Made by a program: the position numbers and the translations under genes. Positions 33,550 through 41,907 of a stretch of 64,000 bases of DNA are shown one piece after another. The notes under the pieces were generated by a model. The model was given only the letters and a program-made list of their open reading frames with translations. It was not told the origin of the DNA and ran no database searches. Origin of the DNA: Nonomuraea gerenzanensis (GTDB lineage Bacteria > Actinomycetota > Actinomycetes > Streptosporangiales > Streptosporangiaceae). The stretch lies in NCBI RefSeq assembly GCF_020215645.1, contig NZ_CP084058.1:992001-1056000 (forward strand), in the 5' to 3' direction. The first letter of the stretch is position 1. Each line of letters begins with the position of its first letter.

Positions 33550-34404
33550 TCAGGGCGCGCCGGCCGCCGCTCGTACCGCGCGGTCGGTCAGCACCTTGGC
33601 CAGATGCCGGCGATAGTCCGGCTGGGCGTGCAGATCCGCCGGCGGCGCGGTGTCGGCCGCCGCCTCCGCACACGCCTGGCGCACCTGGTCGCCCAGCTCC
33701 ACGCCCTGCAACGCGGTCTCGACGGCGTGCGCGCGCAGCGGCGTCGGGCCCATGTTCGTCAGCCCGATCCTGGCCTCGGCGATCGAGCCGTTCGAGCGCC
33801 TGACCGCCGCCGCCACGCCGACGATCGCCCACGCCTGCGCCGTCCGGTGGAACTTCTCGTAGTGGAAGCCCCAGCCCTCGCCCAGCTTCGGCACGCGCAC
33901 CCCGGCCAGGATCTCGCCCTGCCGCAGCGACGACTCCAGGTAGTCGACGAAGAACTCGGCCGCCGGGATCTCCCGCTCCCCGCCCGCCGAGGCCGCCACG
34001 AACACCGCGTCCAGCGCCAGCGCCACGGCCGGCAGGTCACCCGCCGGGTCCGCGTGCGCCAGCGAGCCGCCGAACGTGCCCCGGTGCCGGATCGCCGGGT
34101 CGGCCACCTGCGCCGCCGCCAGCGCCAGCAGCGGGCAGCCCGCCGTCACGACGGGAGAGCGCATGACCTCGTCGTGCGTGGCCATCGCGCCGATGTAGAC
34201 GTGGTCGCCGCGGTCGTGCACCCCCTTCAGGTCGGCCAGCCGGCCGAGGTCCACCAGCTTCGACGGGTACGCCAGCCGCAGCCGCAGGAACGGCAGCAGC
34301 GACTGCCCGCCCGCCAGCACCTTGGCGTCCTCGTCCGAGCCGAGCTCCTGGCACGCCTCGGCGATCGAGCCCGGCCGGACGTAGTCGAACTGCGCGGGAA
34401 TCAT
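33550..34404 (-). CDS. coxM: CO dehydrogenase-like FAD-binding subunit
   Basis: The medium subunit, 284 residues, of the molybdenum hydroxylase family. It binds FAD through AGGQSLLPFLRLRLAYPS (about 31-48) and TFGGSLAHADPAGDLPA (about 109-125), and passes electrons from the Fe-S subunit to a quinone or other acceptor. The C-terminal CoxM domain starts around 175. ATG 34404 overlaps the coxL stop as ATGA; an in-frame extension up to 35367 lies inside coxL and is not coding. Confidence 0.92.
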   Translation of the reverse strand: MIPAQFDYVRPGSIAEACQELGSDEDAKVLAGGQSLLPFLRLRLAYPSKLVDLGRLADLKGVHDRGDHVYIGAMATHDEVMRSPVVTAGCPLLALAAAQVADPAIRHRGTFGGSLAHADPAGDLPAVALALDAVFVAASAGGEREIPAAEFFVDYLESSLRQGEILAGVRVPKLGEGWGFHYEKFHRTAQAWAIVGVAAAVRRSNGSIAEARIGLTNMGPTPLRAHAVETALQGVELGDQVRQACAEAAADTAPPADLHAQPDYRRHLAKVLTDRAVRAAAGAP

Positions 34405-36734
34405 CGCCGTGCTCCTTCCAGGGCTCTCCAGACACGTTCCGGCGTGCAGGGCATCTGGACGTCGACGACGCCGCGCGGCCGCAGGGCGTCCACGATCGCG
34501 TTCACCACGGCCGGGGTCGAGGCGATCGTGCCCGCCTCGCCGACGCCCTTGACGCCCAGCGGGTTGCTGGTCGCCGGGGACTCGGTCCTGTCCAGGGCGA
34601 AGTCCGGCAGGTCGGCGGCCGACGGGAGCAGGTAGTCGGCCATCGTGGCGGTCAGCAGGTTGCCGTCGGCGTCGTACACGGCCTCCTCGAACAGGGCCTG
34701 CGCGATGCCCTGGGCGATACCGCCGTGCAGCTGGCCGTCCACGATCAGCGGGTTGACGACCTTGCCGACGTCGTCCACCGCCACGTACGAGCGGATCTTG
34801 ACCATGCCCGTGTCGGTGTCGACCTCCACGGCGCACAGGTGGGTGCCGTGCGGGAAGGAGAAGTTCTCCGGGTCGAACGTGACGTCGGAGTCGAGCCGCG
34901 CCTCCACCCCCTCCGGCAGGTCGTGCGCCGCGAACGCGGCCAGCGCCAGCTCCTGGATGCTCTTCTGCGAGCCGGTGCCCCGCACCGTGAACGCGCCCGC
35001 CTCGAACTCCAGGTCGTCCGGCGAGCATTCGAGCACGTGCGCGGCCAGCTTGCGGGCCTTGTCCCTGACCTTGTCGCACGCCTTGAGCACCGCGATGCCG
35101 CCGATGGTCAGGGAGCGCGAGCCGTAGGTGTCCAGCCCCTTGGGCGAGATCGCCGTGTCGCCGTGCAGCACCGTGACGTCCTCGAACGGCACGCCCAGCG
35201 CGTCGGCGACGATCTGGCTCCACGCCGTCACGTGCCCCTGGCCGTGCGGCGAGCTGCCCGTCACGACCTCCACCTTGCCCGTGGGCAGCACCCGCACCGA
35301 GCCGTGCTCCCAGCCGCCCGCGCCGGCGTTGTTGTCGCCGAACCACCGCGACGGGCCCAGCCCGCACATCTCCGTGTACGTGCTCACGCCGATCCCGAGC
35401 TGCACGGGGTCGCCCCTGTCACGCCGGTCGTTCTGCTCGGCCCGCAGCTTGTCGTAGCCGAACAGGGCCATCGCCCGCTCCGTCGCCGCCTCGTAGTTGC
35501 CCGAGTCGTAGGTCAGGCCGGAGATCGTGGTGAAGGGGAACTCCTCGTGCCTGATCCAGTTGCGCCGCCGCACCTCCAGCGGGTCCATCCGCAGCTCGGC
35601 CGCCAGCTCGTCCATCATCCGCTCGATGCCGAACGTGGCCTCGGGCCGCCCCGCGCCCCGGTAGGCGTCCGTCGGCATCTTCGTGGTGAACACGCCCGTG
35701 CAGGCGAACTCGTAGGCGTCCATCTTGTAGATGGCGTTGAACATCTGCGCCCCGAGCAGCGGGACCGCCGGCGTCAGCAGCACCAGGTAGGCGCCCATGT
35801 CGGCCAGCAGCTCCACCTGCAGCCCGCGGATGCGGCCGTCGGCGTCGGCAGCCAGCCGCAGGTGCTGGATCTGGTCACGGCCGTGGTGCACCGTCAGGTT
35901 GCCCTCCGAGCGCGACTCCGCCCACTTCACCGGCTTGCCCAGCTTGCGCGCCAGCAGCAGGCACAGCACCTCCTCCGCCGTGACCTGCAGCTTCGAGCCG
36001 AAGCCGCCGCCCACGTCGGGGGCCACCACGCGGAGCTTGTGCTCGGCGACGCCGGTGACCAGCGCCAGCATGGTGCGCAGGATGTGCGGGATCTGGGTGG
36101 ACGTCCACATCGTGAACGAGTCGCCGTCGGTGTCGCACAGCACCGCCCGCGGCTCCATCGCGCTCGGGATCAGCCGCTGCTGCACGAACGTGCGGTCGAT
36201 CACCACGGGCGCGTCCCTGAACGCCGCGTCCAGGTCGCCCGAGGTCGTCCGGTACGTGAAGGCCCGGTTGCCCGACTCGTGCACCCGGGCGCTGGAGTCG
36301 CCGAGTGCCTCGTTCATGTCCAGCACCGCGGGCAACTGCTCGTAGTCGACCTCGATCGCCTCCAGGGCGTCCGCCGCGCGGTACCGGTCGGTGGCCACCA
36401 CGCACGCCACCGCCTCGCCGACGTAACGCACCTCGGAGACCGCCATCGGCGGGTGGTCGGGCACGACCGTGTCGCCGCTGCGCGGCCACGCGCACGGCAG
36501 GCTGCCCTGCTCGGCCTCGAAGTCCTGGCCGCTGAAGGCCGCCACCACCCCCGGCAGGCCGCGCGCCCCCGACACGTCCACCCTGGTGATCCTCGCGTGC
36601 GCCATCGGGCTGCGCAGGAACATCACGTGCAGCGTGCCCGGCCGCGAGAGGTTGTCGGTCCACTGCGTGCGCCCCGTCAGCAGCCTGGCGTCCTCTTTCC
36701 GCCTGCGGGGCCTGCCTACTTCCTGCGTGGTCAT
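34401..36734 (-). CDS. coxL: form II CO dehydrogenase-like molybdopterin large subunit
   Basis: The catalytic subunit, 777 residues, of a xanthine-oxidase-family Mo hydroxylase. The active-site loop reads AYRGAGR, the form II signature; true form I CO dehydrogenases have AYxCSFR with the Cu-binding Cys, which is absent here. VAPDVGGGFGSK and GSSPHGQGHVTAWSQIVADA are molybdopterin-cytosine-dinucleotide contacts, and GVKGVGEAGTI contains the catalytic Glu. The substrate may be CO at low rate or another small aldehyde or heterocycle. ATG 36734 is coupled to coxS by ATGA. Confidence 0.93.
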   Translation of the reverse strand: MTTQEVGRPRRRKEDARLLTGRTQWTDNLSRPGTLHVMFLRSPMAHARITRVDVSGARGLPGVVAAFSGQDFEAEQGSLPCAWPRSGDTVVPDHPPMAVSEVRYVGEAVACVVATDRYRAADALEAIEVDYEQLPAVLDMNEALGDSSARVHESGNRAFTYRTTSGDLDAAFRDAPVVIDRTFVQQRLIPSAMEPRAVLCDTDGDSFTMWTSTQIPHILRTMLALVTGVAEHKLRVVAPDVGGGFGSKLQVTAEEVLCLLLARKLGKPVKWAESRSEGNLTVHHGRDQIQHLRLAADADGRIRGLQVELLADMGAYLVLLTPAVPLLGAQMFNAIYKMDAYEFACTGVFTTKMPTDAYRGAGRPEATFGIERMMDELAAELRMDPLEVRRRNWIRHEEFPFTTISGLTYDSGNYEAATERAMALFGYDKLRAEQNDRRDRGDPVQLGIGVSTYTEMCGLGPSRWFGDNNAGAGGWEHGSVRVLPTGKVEVVTGSSPHGQGHVTAWSQIVADALGVPFEDVTVLHGDTAISPKGLDTYGSRSLTIGGIAVLKACDKVRDKARKLAAHVLECSPDDLEFEAGAFTVRGTGSQKSIQELALAAFAAHDLPEGVEARLDSDVTFDPENFSFPHGTHLCAVEVDTDTGMVKIRSYVAVDDVGKVVNPLIVDGQLHGGIAQGIAQALFEEAVYDADGNLLTATMADYLLPSAADLPDFALDRTESPATSNPLGVKGVGEAGTIASTPAVVNAIVDALRPRGVVDVQMPCTPERVWRALEGARR

Positions 36735-37213
36735 GGCGTTCTCACCGCCTGGCCCATCTCCTGCGCGCCCCTGCGTACCGCGCGCACGATGTTGCAGTAT
36801 CCGGTGCAGCGGCAGAGGTTGCCCTCCAGGCCCTGCCTGATCGTCTCCTCCGATGGGTCCGGATCGTCCCTGAGCAGGTCGATCGCGGCCATGACCATGC
36901 CCGGCGTGCAGTAGCCGCACTGCAGCGCGTGCTCTTCGTGGAAGGCCTGCTGCATCGGATGCAGGGAGCCGTTGGCGCCCAGGCCCTCGATCGTGACGAC
37001 GTCGCAGCCGTCGGCCTGGACGGCGAGCACCGAGCAGCTCTTGGCGCTCTTGCCGTCGATCATGACCGTGCAGGCACCGCAGTTGCTGGTGTCGCAACCG
37101 ATGGGGGTGCCGGTCTTGCCCAGGCGTTCTCGTAGTAGATGGACGAGCAGGAGCCGCGGCTCGACGTCCTCCTCGTACTGGATACCGTCGACAGTGACGG
37201 TGATGCGGGGCAT
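36731..37213 (-). CDS. coxS: CO dehydrogenase-like 2Fe-2S subunit
   Basis: The small subunit, 160 residues. The N-terminal plant-type ferredoxin domain has GCDTSNCGACTVMIDG plus SC; the C-terminal domain has QCGYCTPGMVM and CRCTGYCNIV, binding the second cluster. It carries electrons from the Mo site to FAD. GGGAGG four bases upstream of ATG 37213 marks it as first gene of the operon. No coxD/E/F-type maturation gene is present in this window. Confidence 0.93.
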   Translation of the reverse strand: MPRITVTVDGIQYEEDVEPRLLLVHLLRERLGKTGTPIGCDTSNCGACTVMIDGKSAKSCSVLAVQADGCDVVTIEGLGANGSLHPMQQAFHEEHALQCGYCTPGMVMAAIDLLRDDPDPSEETIRQGLEGNLCRCTGYCNIVRAVRRGAQEMGQAVRTP

Positions 37214-37284
37214 ACGTCCTCCCTCAGGAGCAGGGGGAAAGGCGGACACTCCGAACCTACGCCGGTGTTTTTCCCGGTCAAGGG

Positions 37285-37488
37285 TTACTTACCGCGGACC
37301 ACCCGCGCGACGATCGCCACCAACCCCGCGCAGGCCAGTCCCAGCACCAGCACCCCGATCAGGACCAGCGGATCCGTGATCGCGCGAGTCACCACCAAGA
37401 TGCCCAGCACGACGAAGAGCAGGCCGCTCAGCAGGGCCATCCAGTCCGTCCGGTGCAGGCGACGCGGCCGCTCGACCTCACGCGGCAC
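37285..37488 (-). CDS. small two-helix membrane protein
   Basis: A 67-residue protein with a basic N-terminus and two membrane helices (about 17-35 and 40-62). The ATG lies 11 bases inside the 3' end of the PspC-family gene, so it is made with it. No family is named; a role as small accessory of the PspC/LiaF stress module is a guess from position. The coding look (G/C third positions, hydrophobic helices ending VARVVRGK) is good. Confidence 0.7.
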   Translation of the reverse strand: MPREVERPRRLHRTDWMALLSGLLFVVLGILVVTRAITDPLVLIGVLVLGLACAGLVAIVARVVRGK

Positions 37489-39085
37489 GCCGCACCTCCA
37501 TGTCGCCGAAGCCGCCCTTCAGGTCGAGCTTGATGGTGGCGGGCCTGCCCTGCGGCTTCACCTCGGGCTCCAGCACCTTGCTCGTGCGAACGTCCACGCC
37601 GCCCCTGAGCGACTGGTCGATCACGATGTCACCGATCTTGTTGCTGGCCGTCACCTCGACCCGGGCCGTCGGTGGCACGATCACCACCAGCTCGCCGGCC
37701 GAGATCGTGGCCTTGACCGTCACGTTCGACCCCGGTGGCAGCTGCAGCTCCGACAGGTCCAGCTGGCCGTCGCCCACCCCCACGTCGAAGAGCGTGCTCG
37801 CCTCAGCGATCGTGGTCGGCGTCCATTCCGCCGGGCCGATGTTGCGCGGCACGCCGCCGAGCATCAGCCCCATGCCCACCATCAGCGTCACCGCCGTGCC
37901 CGCCGCCACCAGGCCCGCGCCGCGGCCCCACCAGGCGGCCACCAGCAGCCCGGCGCCGATCGTGATGAGCATGGCGCCGCCGACGATGGTCGGGCTCACT
38001 CCCGCCGCTGACCTGGATTGCACGGCCACGACGATCCCTCCGATGATCACTGCCAGCAGGATGGTGATGAGGCCGATGTACGACTTCGGGCGCCGTCGTT
38101 TCGGCACGGGGCGGGCGTACAGGCTGGGGTCGTACGGTGAATAGCCGGGTCGCCTGGCGGGATCCAGGGGCTGGTAGGGGCCGTTCGGGGCGAACGGCTC
38201 GCCGAGGCTGCCGTAGGGGATGGAGTGCTGGGCGGTGATCGCGTACGGGGACACGGGCTCGTCGTCGGGCCGGGCTCGCCGCTCCGACTCGGGCGCTCGT
38301 GCGGTCGGCTGCGGGGCGGCCTCGCTCGCGTGCGCCGCTTCCAGTGCGTCTGCGCGTGCCTGTGCCGCCTCCGGCGTGTCCGTGTGTGCCTGAGCCGCTT
38401 CGGGGGTGTCCTTGTGTGTATGGGCCGGTTCGGGCGTGGCTGCGTGTGCTTGGGCCACTCCCGGCACGTCCCGGTGTGCTCGGGTGGCGGTTGTCTCCGG
38501 CGCCGCCGCCTCTTCGGGCACGCCCGCCACCGTCTCCTGCCGGGCCGGCGAGCCCTGGGGAGCGGCGGGAGCGCGGACGGGGGCGGGCGGCGCGGCGCTC
38601 TCGTACGAGGCGGCGGGCCGCTCCGCACCCGGCCGGCGGCTCAGCCGCTCCGGCATCGACCGGGCCAGAGCCCGCAGATCGACCCCGCTGGCGTGCGCGG
38701 CCAGCAGCGACACGGCCAGGAACACCCCCACCACCAGCGTCCCCGTGTCGAGCCACACCGTCGCCAGGTTGATCGCCAGCCCGAAGCCCAGCACCGCCGT
38801 CAGCAGCGCCATCACGGCCTCGGCGTCGAAGTCGCGCCGCGTCCACTGCTCGATGATCCCCGGCCGCCCGTTCGGCTCCTTCATGAGCAGGAACGCCGCC
38901 AGGTAGAGGAACAGCCCGATGCCGGAACCGAGCAGGAGCACCGCGAAGCCCACGCGGAACACCACGGGGTCGATGCCGGTGTGCCGCCCCAGGCCCGCGC
39001 ACACTCCCATGAGAATGCGTCCCTCGCTGCTGCGTCGCAGCTCCCGGGGGGGAGAGGCCGGCTGCCTGGGCGGAGCTTCTGTCAT
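37478..39085 (-). CDS. PspC-domain protein with LiaF-like C-terminus
   Basis: A 535-residue membrane protein. Residues 12-70 are a PspC domain (EGRILMGVCAGLGRHTGIDP). A membrane pair (about 90-130) is followed by a 150-residue Ala/Thr/Glu/His-rich disordered segment with repeats of the DTPEAAQAH type. Further membrane helices follow (about 330-410), and the last 110 residues resemble the beta-helical LiaF/YvqF domain (VGVGDGQLDLSELQLP). LiaF restrains LiaS until the envelope is damaged; the divergent kinase-regulator pair is the likely partner. ATG 39094 (3 codons upstream) is an alternative start. Confidence 0.85.
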   Translation of the reverse strand: MTEAPPRQPASPPRELRRSSEGRILMGVCAGLGRHTGIDPVVFRVGFAVLLLGSGIGLFLYLAAFLLMKEPNGRPGIIEQWTRRDFDAEAVMALLTAVLGFGLAINLATVWLDTGTLVVGVFLAVSLLAAHASGVDLRALARSMPERLSRRPGAERPAASYESAAPPAPVRAPAAPQGSPARQETVAGVPEEAAAPETTATRAHRDVPGVAQAHAATPEPAHTHKDTPEAAQAHTDTPEAAQARADALEAAHASEAAPQPTARAPESERRARPDDEPVSPYAITAQHSIPYGSLGEPFAPNGPYQPLDPARRPGYSPYDPSLYARPVPKRRRPKSYIGLITILLAVIIGGIVVAVQSRSAAGVSPTIVGGAMLITIGAGLLVAAWWGRGAGLVAAGTAVTLMVGMGLMLGGVPRNIGPAEWTPTTIAEASTLFDVGVGDGQLDLSELQLPPGSNVTVKATISAGELVVIVPPTARVEVTASNKIGDIVIDQSLRGGVDVRTSKVLEPEVKPQGRPATIKLDLKGGFGDMEVRRAA

Positions 39086-39199
39086 GCCTACCATCGTGGA
39101 CCTACGCGTGCGCTGCTCGCATCCGGGACACCCCTGACCCGACCCGGGGGTTGTTCCCTGATGCCCGTATGGCCCTCGACGTGTGACCATGGCCATGTT

Positions 39200-40408
39200 A
39201 TGGCAGACCAGAAGACACTCGCCGAGCAGAGCGGCGACAGGCCCTACCGCCGGATGATGCGCCCCATGGACGGGCGCCTGCTCGGCGGTGTCGCCCAGGG
39301 GCTGGCAGCGCAGCTCAAGCTTGATCCGGTGGTGATCAGGCTGATGTTCGTGCTGCTCACCGTCGTCCAGGGGGCGGGCGCGGTGGCGTACGCCGTGATG
39401 TGGATGGTCACGCCGCGCGAGCCGCACGAGGGGCAGGCGCCGCAGCGCGACTGGAGCCAGCTCGCCGCGTTCAGCGCGATCGGGGCGGCGCTGTTCTCCT
39501 TCGGCTGGCTGACCGGGGCCAACCAGGGCGGCATCGGCCTGCTGCCGTTCGCGGTGGGCGGGATCGGCGCGCTGATCCTCTGGCAGCAGGCCGATCCGGA
39601 ACGCCGCAGCAGCTGGGTGAGCGGCGCCTCGCGCAGCATGAGCAAGAACCGGGTGCGCACGCTCGTCGGCATCACCCTGGTCGTGGTCGGCGCGACCGGC
39701 TTCCTGGCCGCGGAGGGCGAGCTGCCCCAGGTCAGAGACAGCCTGCTGTTCACCGTCGTGGTCGTCGGCGGCCTGCTCGTCATCGCCGCGCCCTGGCTGG
39801 CCGGGCTGTGGAAAGAGCTGCAGCTGGAGCGGCGCGAGCGCATCAGGCAGGAGGAGCGGGCCGAGGTGGCCGCCATGGTGCACGACTCGGTGCTGCACAC
39901 GCTCACCCTCATCCAGCGCGTCGCCCACGACCCCCGTGAGGTCTCCCGCCTGGCCCGCTCCCAGGAGCGCGAGCTGCGCAACTGGCTCTACCAGCCGAAA
40001 CAGGACGCCGACGCCACGGTGGCGGCGGCCGTGCGCAGGATCGCCGCCGAGGAGGAGGACGCGCACGGCGTGCCCATCGAGGTCGTCTGCGTCGGCGACA
40101 TCGCCCTCGACCCGACCGGCAAGCTGGCCGCGATGCTGAAGGCGTCCCGGCAGGCGATGGTCAACGCGGCCAAATACTCTGAGAGCCCGTCCATCTCCGT
40201 CTACGCGGAAGTAGAGGGTGAAGAGGTCACGATTTTCGTGAAGGATCGGGGCAAGGGGTTCGACCTCGAGGCGGTGCCGCTCGACAGGATGGGGATCAGG
40301 GAGTCCATCATCGGGAGAATGGAACGTCACGGAGGCACGGCCAGGGTGCGTACCGAGCCCGGTGAGGGCACGGAAGTGATGTTGACGATGAAGGTGGAGA
40401 AGGCATGA
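39200..40408 (+). CDS. PspC-domain histidine kinase (NarL/LiaS class)
   Basis: A 402-residue sensor. Residues 15-72 are a PspC domain (GRLLGGVAQGLAAQLKLDP), followed by five or so membrane helices to about residue 200 with almost no outer loop. HisKA_3 has the phospho-acceptor H228 in AAMVHDSVLHT. The ATPase has an N box QAMVNAAKYSES and DRGKGFD. An N-terminal PspC domain suggests direct interaction with the divergent PspC/LiaF-like protein, so the trio probably reports cell-envelope stress. The stop is coupled to the regulator through ATGA. Confidence 0.9.
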   Translation: MADQKTLAEQSGDRPYRRMMRPMDGRLLGGVAQGLAAQLKLDPVVIRLMFVLLTVVQGAGAVAYAVMWMVTPREPHEGQAPQRDWSQLAAFSAIGAALFSFGWLTGANQGGIGLLPFAVGGIGALILWQQADPERRSSWVSGASRSMSKNRVRTLVGITLVVVGATGFLAAEGELPQVRDSLLFTVVVVGGLLVIAAPWLAGLWKELQLERRERIRQEERAEVAAMVHDSVLHTLTLIQRVAHDPREVSRLARSQERELRNWLYQPKQDADATVAAAVRRIAAEEEDAHGVPIEVVCVGDIALDPTGKLAAMLKASRQAMVNAAKYSESPSISVYAEVEGEEVTIFVKDRGKGFDLEAVPLDRMGIRESIIGRMERHGGTARVRTEPGEGTEVMLTMKVEKA

Positions 40409-41757
40409 CGCGCGTACTGATCGTCGATGACCACCGGTTGTTCCGATCGGGCGTGCGCGCCGAGCTGGGCGACTCGATCGAGGTCGTCGGCGAGGCCGAG
40501 GACGTCGAGACGGCGGTCCAGGCGATCGCCGCGCACCAGCCTGACGTGGTCCTGCTCGACGTGCACATGCCCGGCGGCGGTGGCCAGGAGGTGCTGCGCC
40601 GGGTGCTGGGCTCCGGCTCCCAGGTGCGGTTCCTGGCGCTTTCCGTCTCGGACGCGGCCGAGGACGTCATCGGCGTGATCAGGGGCGGCGCCCGCGGCTA
40701 CGTCACCAAGAACATCAGCGGCAAGGAGCTGACCGACGCCATCAACCGGGTGGCCGACGGCGACGCGGTGTTCTCGCCGCGGCTGGCGGGCTTCGTGCTC
40801 GACGCGTTCGCCTCGTCGGAGGCGCCGTCCATCGATCCCGAGCTCGACTCGCTGACGCAGCGGGAGCGGGAGGTGCTGCGGCTGATCGCGCGGGGGTACG
40901 CGTACAAGGAGATCGCCAAGGAGCTGTTCATCTCGGTCAAGACCGTGGAGACGCACGTGTCGTCCGTGCTGCGCAAGCTGCAGCTCTCCAACCGTCACGA
41001 GCTCTCCCGCTGGGCCACCGCCCGGCGGCTCGTCTGATCTCTCCGGCGTCAGCCTGGAGCGCCACGGCGATCGGCTCCGCCGCGCGGTGCCCGGTTCGTG
41101 CCTGTTCGAGGGCTTCCCTGGCCGAGGCTGGCGGGTGACGCGGAACCTGAGCCAGTGACGTTCTTCCCGCACCTTCGCGCCCCCGTAGGTGGCGATCGAG
41201 ATGATCAACGCGGGCGCCGGCCACAGGGTCAGCTCGTTCAGCATCATGACGGCGCACGCCGCCACGCCACCGGCGACCGCGGCCCACTGTGACCACTCCA
41301 GGCGCAGCGTCAGGGCGTCCGCCCGGGTGAAGGTGCGCGGCCCGGGCACCAGCCCCAGGCCGGCGAGGCGGTCCCGCAGCGCGTCCATCGCGGGGGTGAA
41401 GCGCAGCTCCGCGCCGAGGCGGCGCAGGCGCAGGCCGGGGTTGGCGTGGGCGATGCCGAGCGCGGTGTCCTCCAGAGGATCGTCGCGGTCGTCGGCCGGG
41501 CGCGTCCGGTGGAGGCTGCCGCCACGGGAGACCCGCAGGTCACCGGATGCCGCCAGCACGGTGACCACTGTCTGCGCGACGCGCTCCGGGCCGTCCGCCA
41601 GATAGGCCGGCTCGTACGGGGTCAGGCCGCGCGGCGGCGGGACACTGCCGGCGGCGCGGACGGCGGCGTGCTCCCTGTCGAGTGACCAGGCGGTGTGCAG
41701 CGCGAGCGCGGCCAGGACGACCACGAAGGACAGCAGGGCGCCGACGGTCATCCGCAC
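40327..41757 (-). CDS. TIGR04222-like membrane protein, 3' part antisense to the regulator
   Basis: The first 230 residues are convincing: an N-terminal membrane helix (4-22), LTPYEPAYLADGPERVAQTV (typical of the actinobacterial TIGR04222 family), LRVSRGG, DPLEDTALG and two membrane helices (about 155-200). Beyond that the frame stays open for another 240 residues running antisense to the LiaR-like gene, with a Gly/His/Arg/Val-rich translation typical of a shadow. Either the stop is really at 40327 or a frameshift near 41040-41100 removed the normal stop. The family's usual Cys/Gly-rich C-terminus is absent. The true 3' limit is therefore uncertain. Confidence 0.55.
   Translation of the reverse strand: MRMTVGALLSFVVVLAALALHTAWSLDREHAAVRAAGSVPPPRGLTPYEPAYLADGPERVAQTVVTVLAASGDLRVSRGGSLHRTRPADDRDDPLEDTALGIAHANPGLRLRRLGAELRFTPAMDALRDRLAGLGLVPGPRTFTRADALTLRLEWSQWAAVAGGVAACAVMMLNELTLWPAPALIISIATYGGAKVREERHWLRFRVTRQPRPGKPSNRHEPGTARRSRSPWRSRLTPERSDEPPGGGPAGELVTVGELQLAQHGRHVRLHGLDRDEQLLGDLLVRVPPRDQPQHLPLPLRQRVELGIDGRRLRRGERVEHEARQPRREHRVAVGHPVDGVGQLLAADVLGDVAAGAAPDHADDVLGRVRDGKRQEPHLGAGAQHPAQHLLATAAGHVHVEQDHVRLVRGDRLDRRLDVLGLADDLDRVAQLGAHARSEQPVVIDDQYARHAFSTFIVNITSVPSPGSVRTLAVPP
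40405..41037 (+). CDS. LuxR/NarL-family response regulator, LiaR-like
   Basis: A 210-residue regulator. The receiver (1-120) has VDDH (D8, D9), phospho-acceptor D52 in LLDVHMPGGGG, and the usual Ser/Thr and Lys later in the domain. The LuxR helix-turn-helix (about 145-208) reads LTQREREVLRLIARGYAYKE and KTVETHVSSVLRKL. It should be phosphorylated by the upstream PspC kinase and activate envelope-stress genes, possibly including the divergent PspC gene. A minus-strand gene appears to overlap its whole length. Confidence 0.92.
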   Translation: MTRVLIVDDHRLFRSGVRAELGDSIEVVGEAEDVETAVQAIAAHQPDVVLLDVHMPGGGGQEVLRRVLGSGSQVRFLALSVSDAAEDVIGVIRGGARGYVTKNISGKELTDAINRVADGDAVFSPRLAGFVLDAFASSEAPSIDPELDSLTQREREVLRLIARGYAYKEIAKELFISVKTVETHVSSVLRKLQLSNRHELSRWATARRLV

Positions 41758-41907
41758 CTCCGAGCGGCCCAGCCGGGTGCCTGGTTTTAACCAAGATAAC
41801 CCGAATTTGGACCGTTACAGGATAGTTATCGTGCTTTCGCGCACGAATCAGTGCTCTCAGTTGTCACACAAGGAGGTAGTCGAAGCACGAAGTCCAGGAG
41901 TAACCCC

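Noticed and set aside
34405..35367. An in-frame N-terminal extension of coxM
   Set aside because: It lies inside coxL in another frame and has low-complexity composition; ATG 34404 with the ATGA overlap fits the CoxM family.
32784..37213. A form I (true high-affinity) CO dehydrogenase
   Set aside because: The CoxL active-site loop is AYRGAGR and lacks the AYxCSFR Cys that holds copper.
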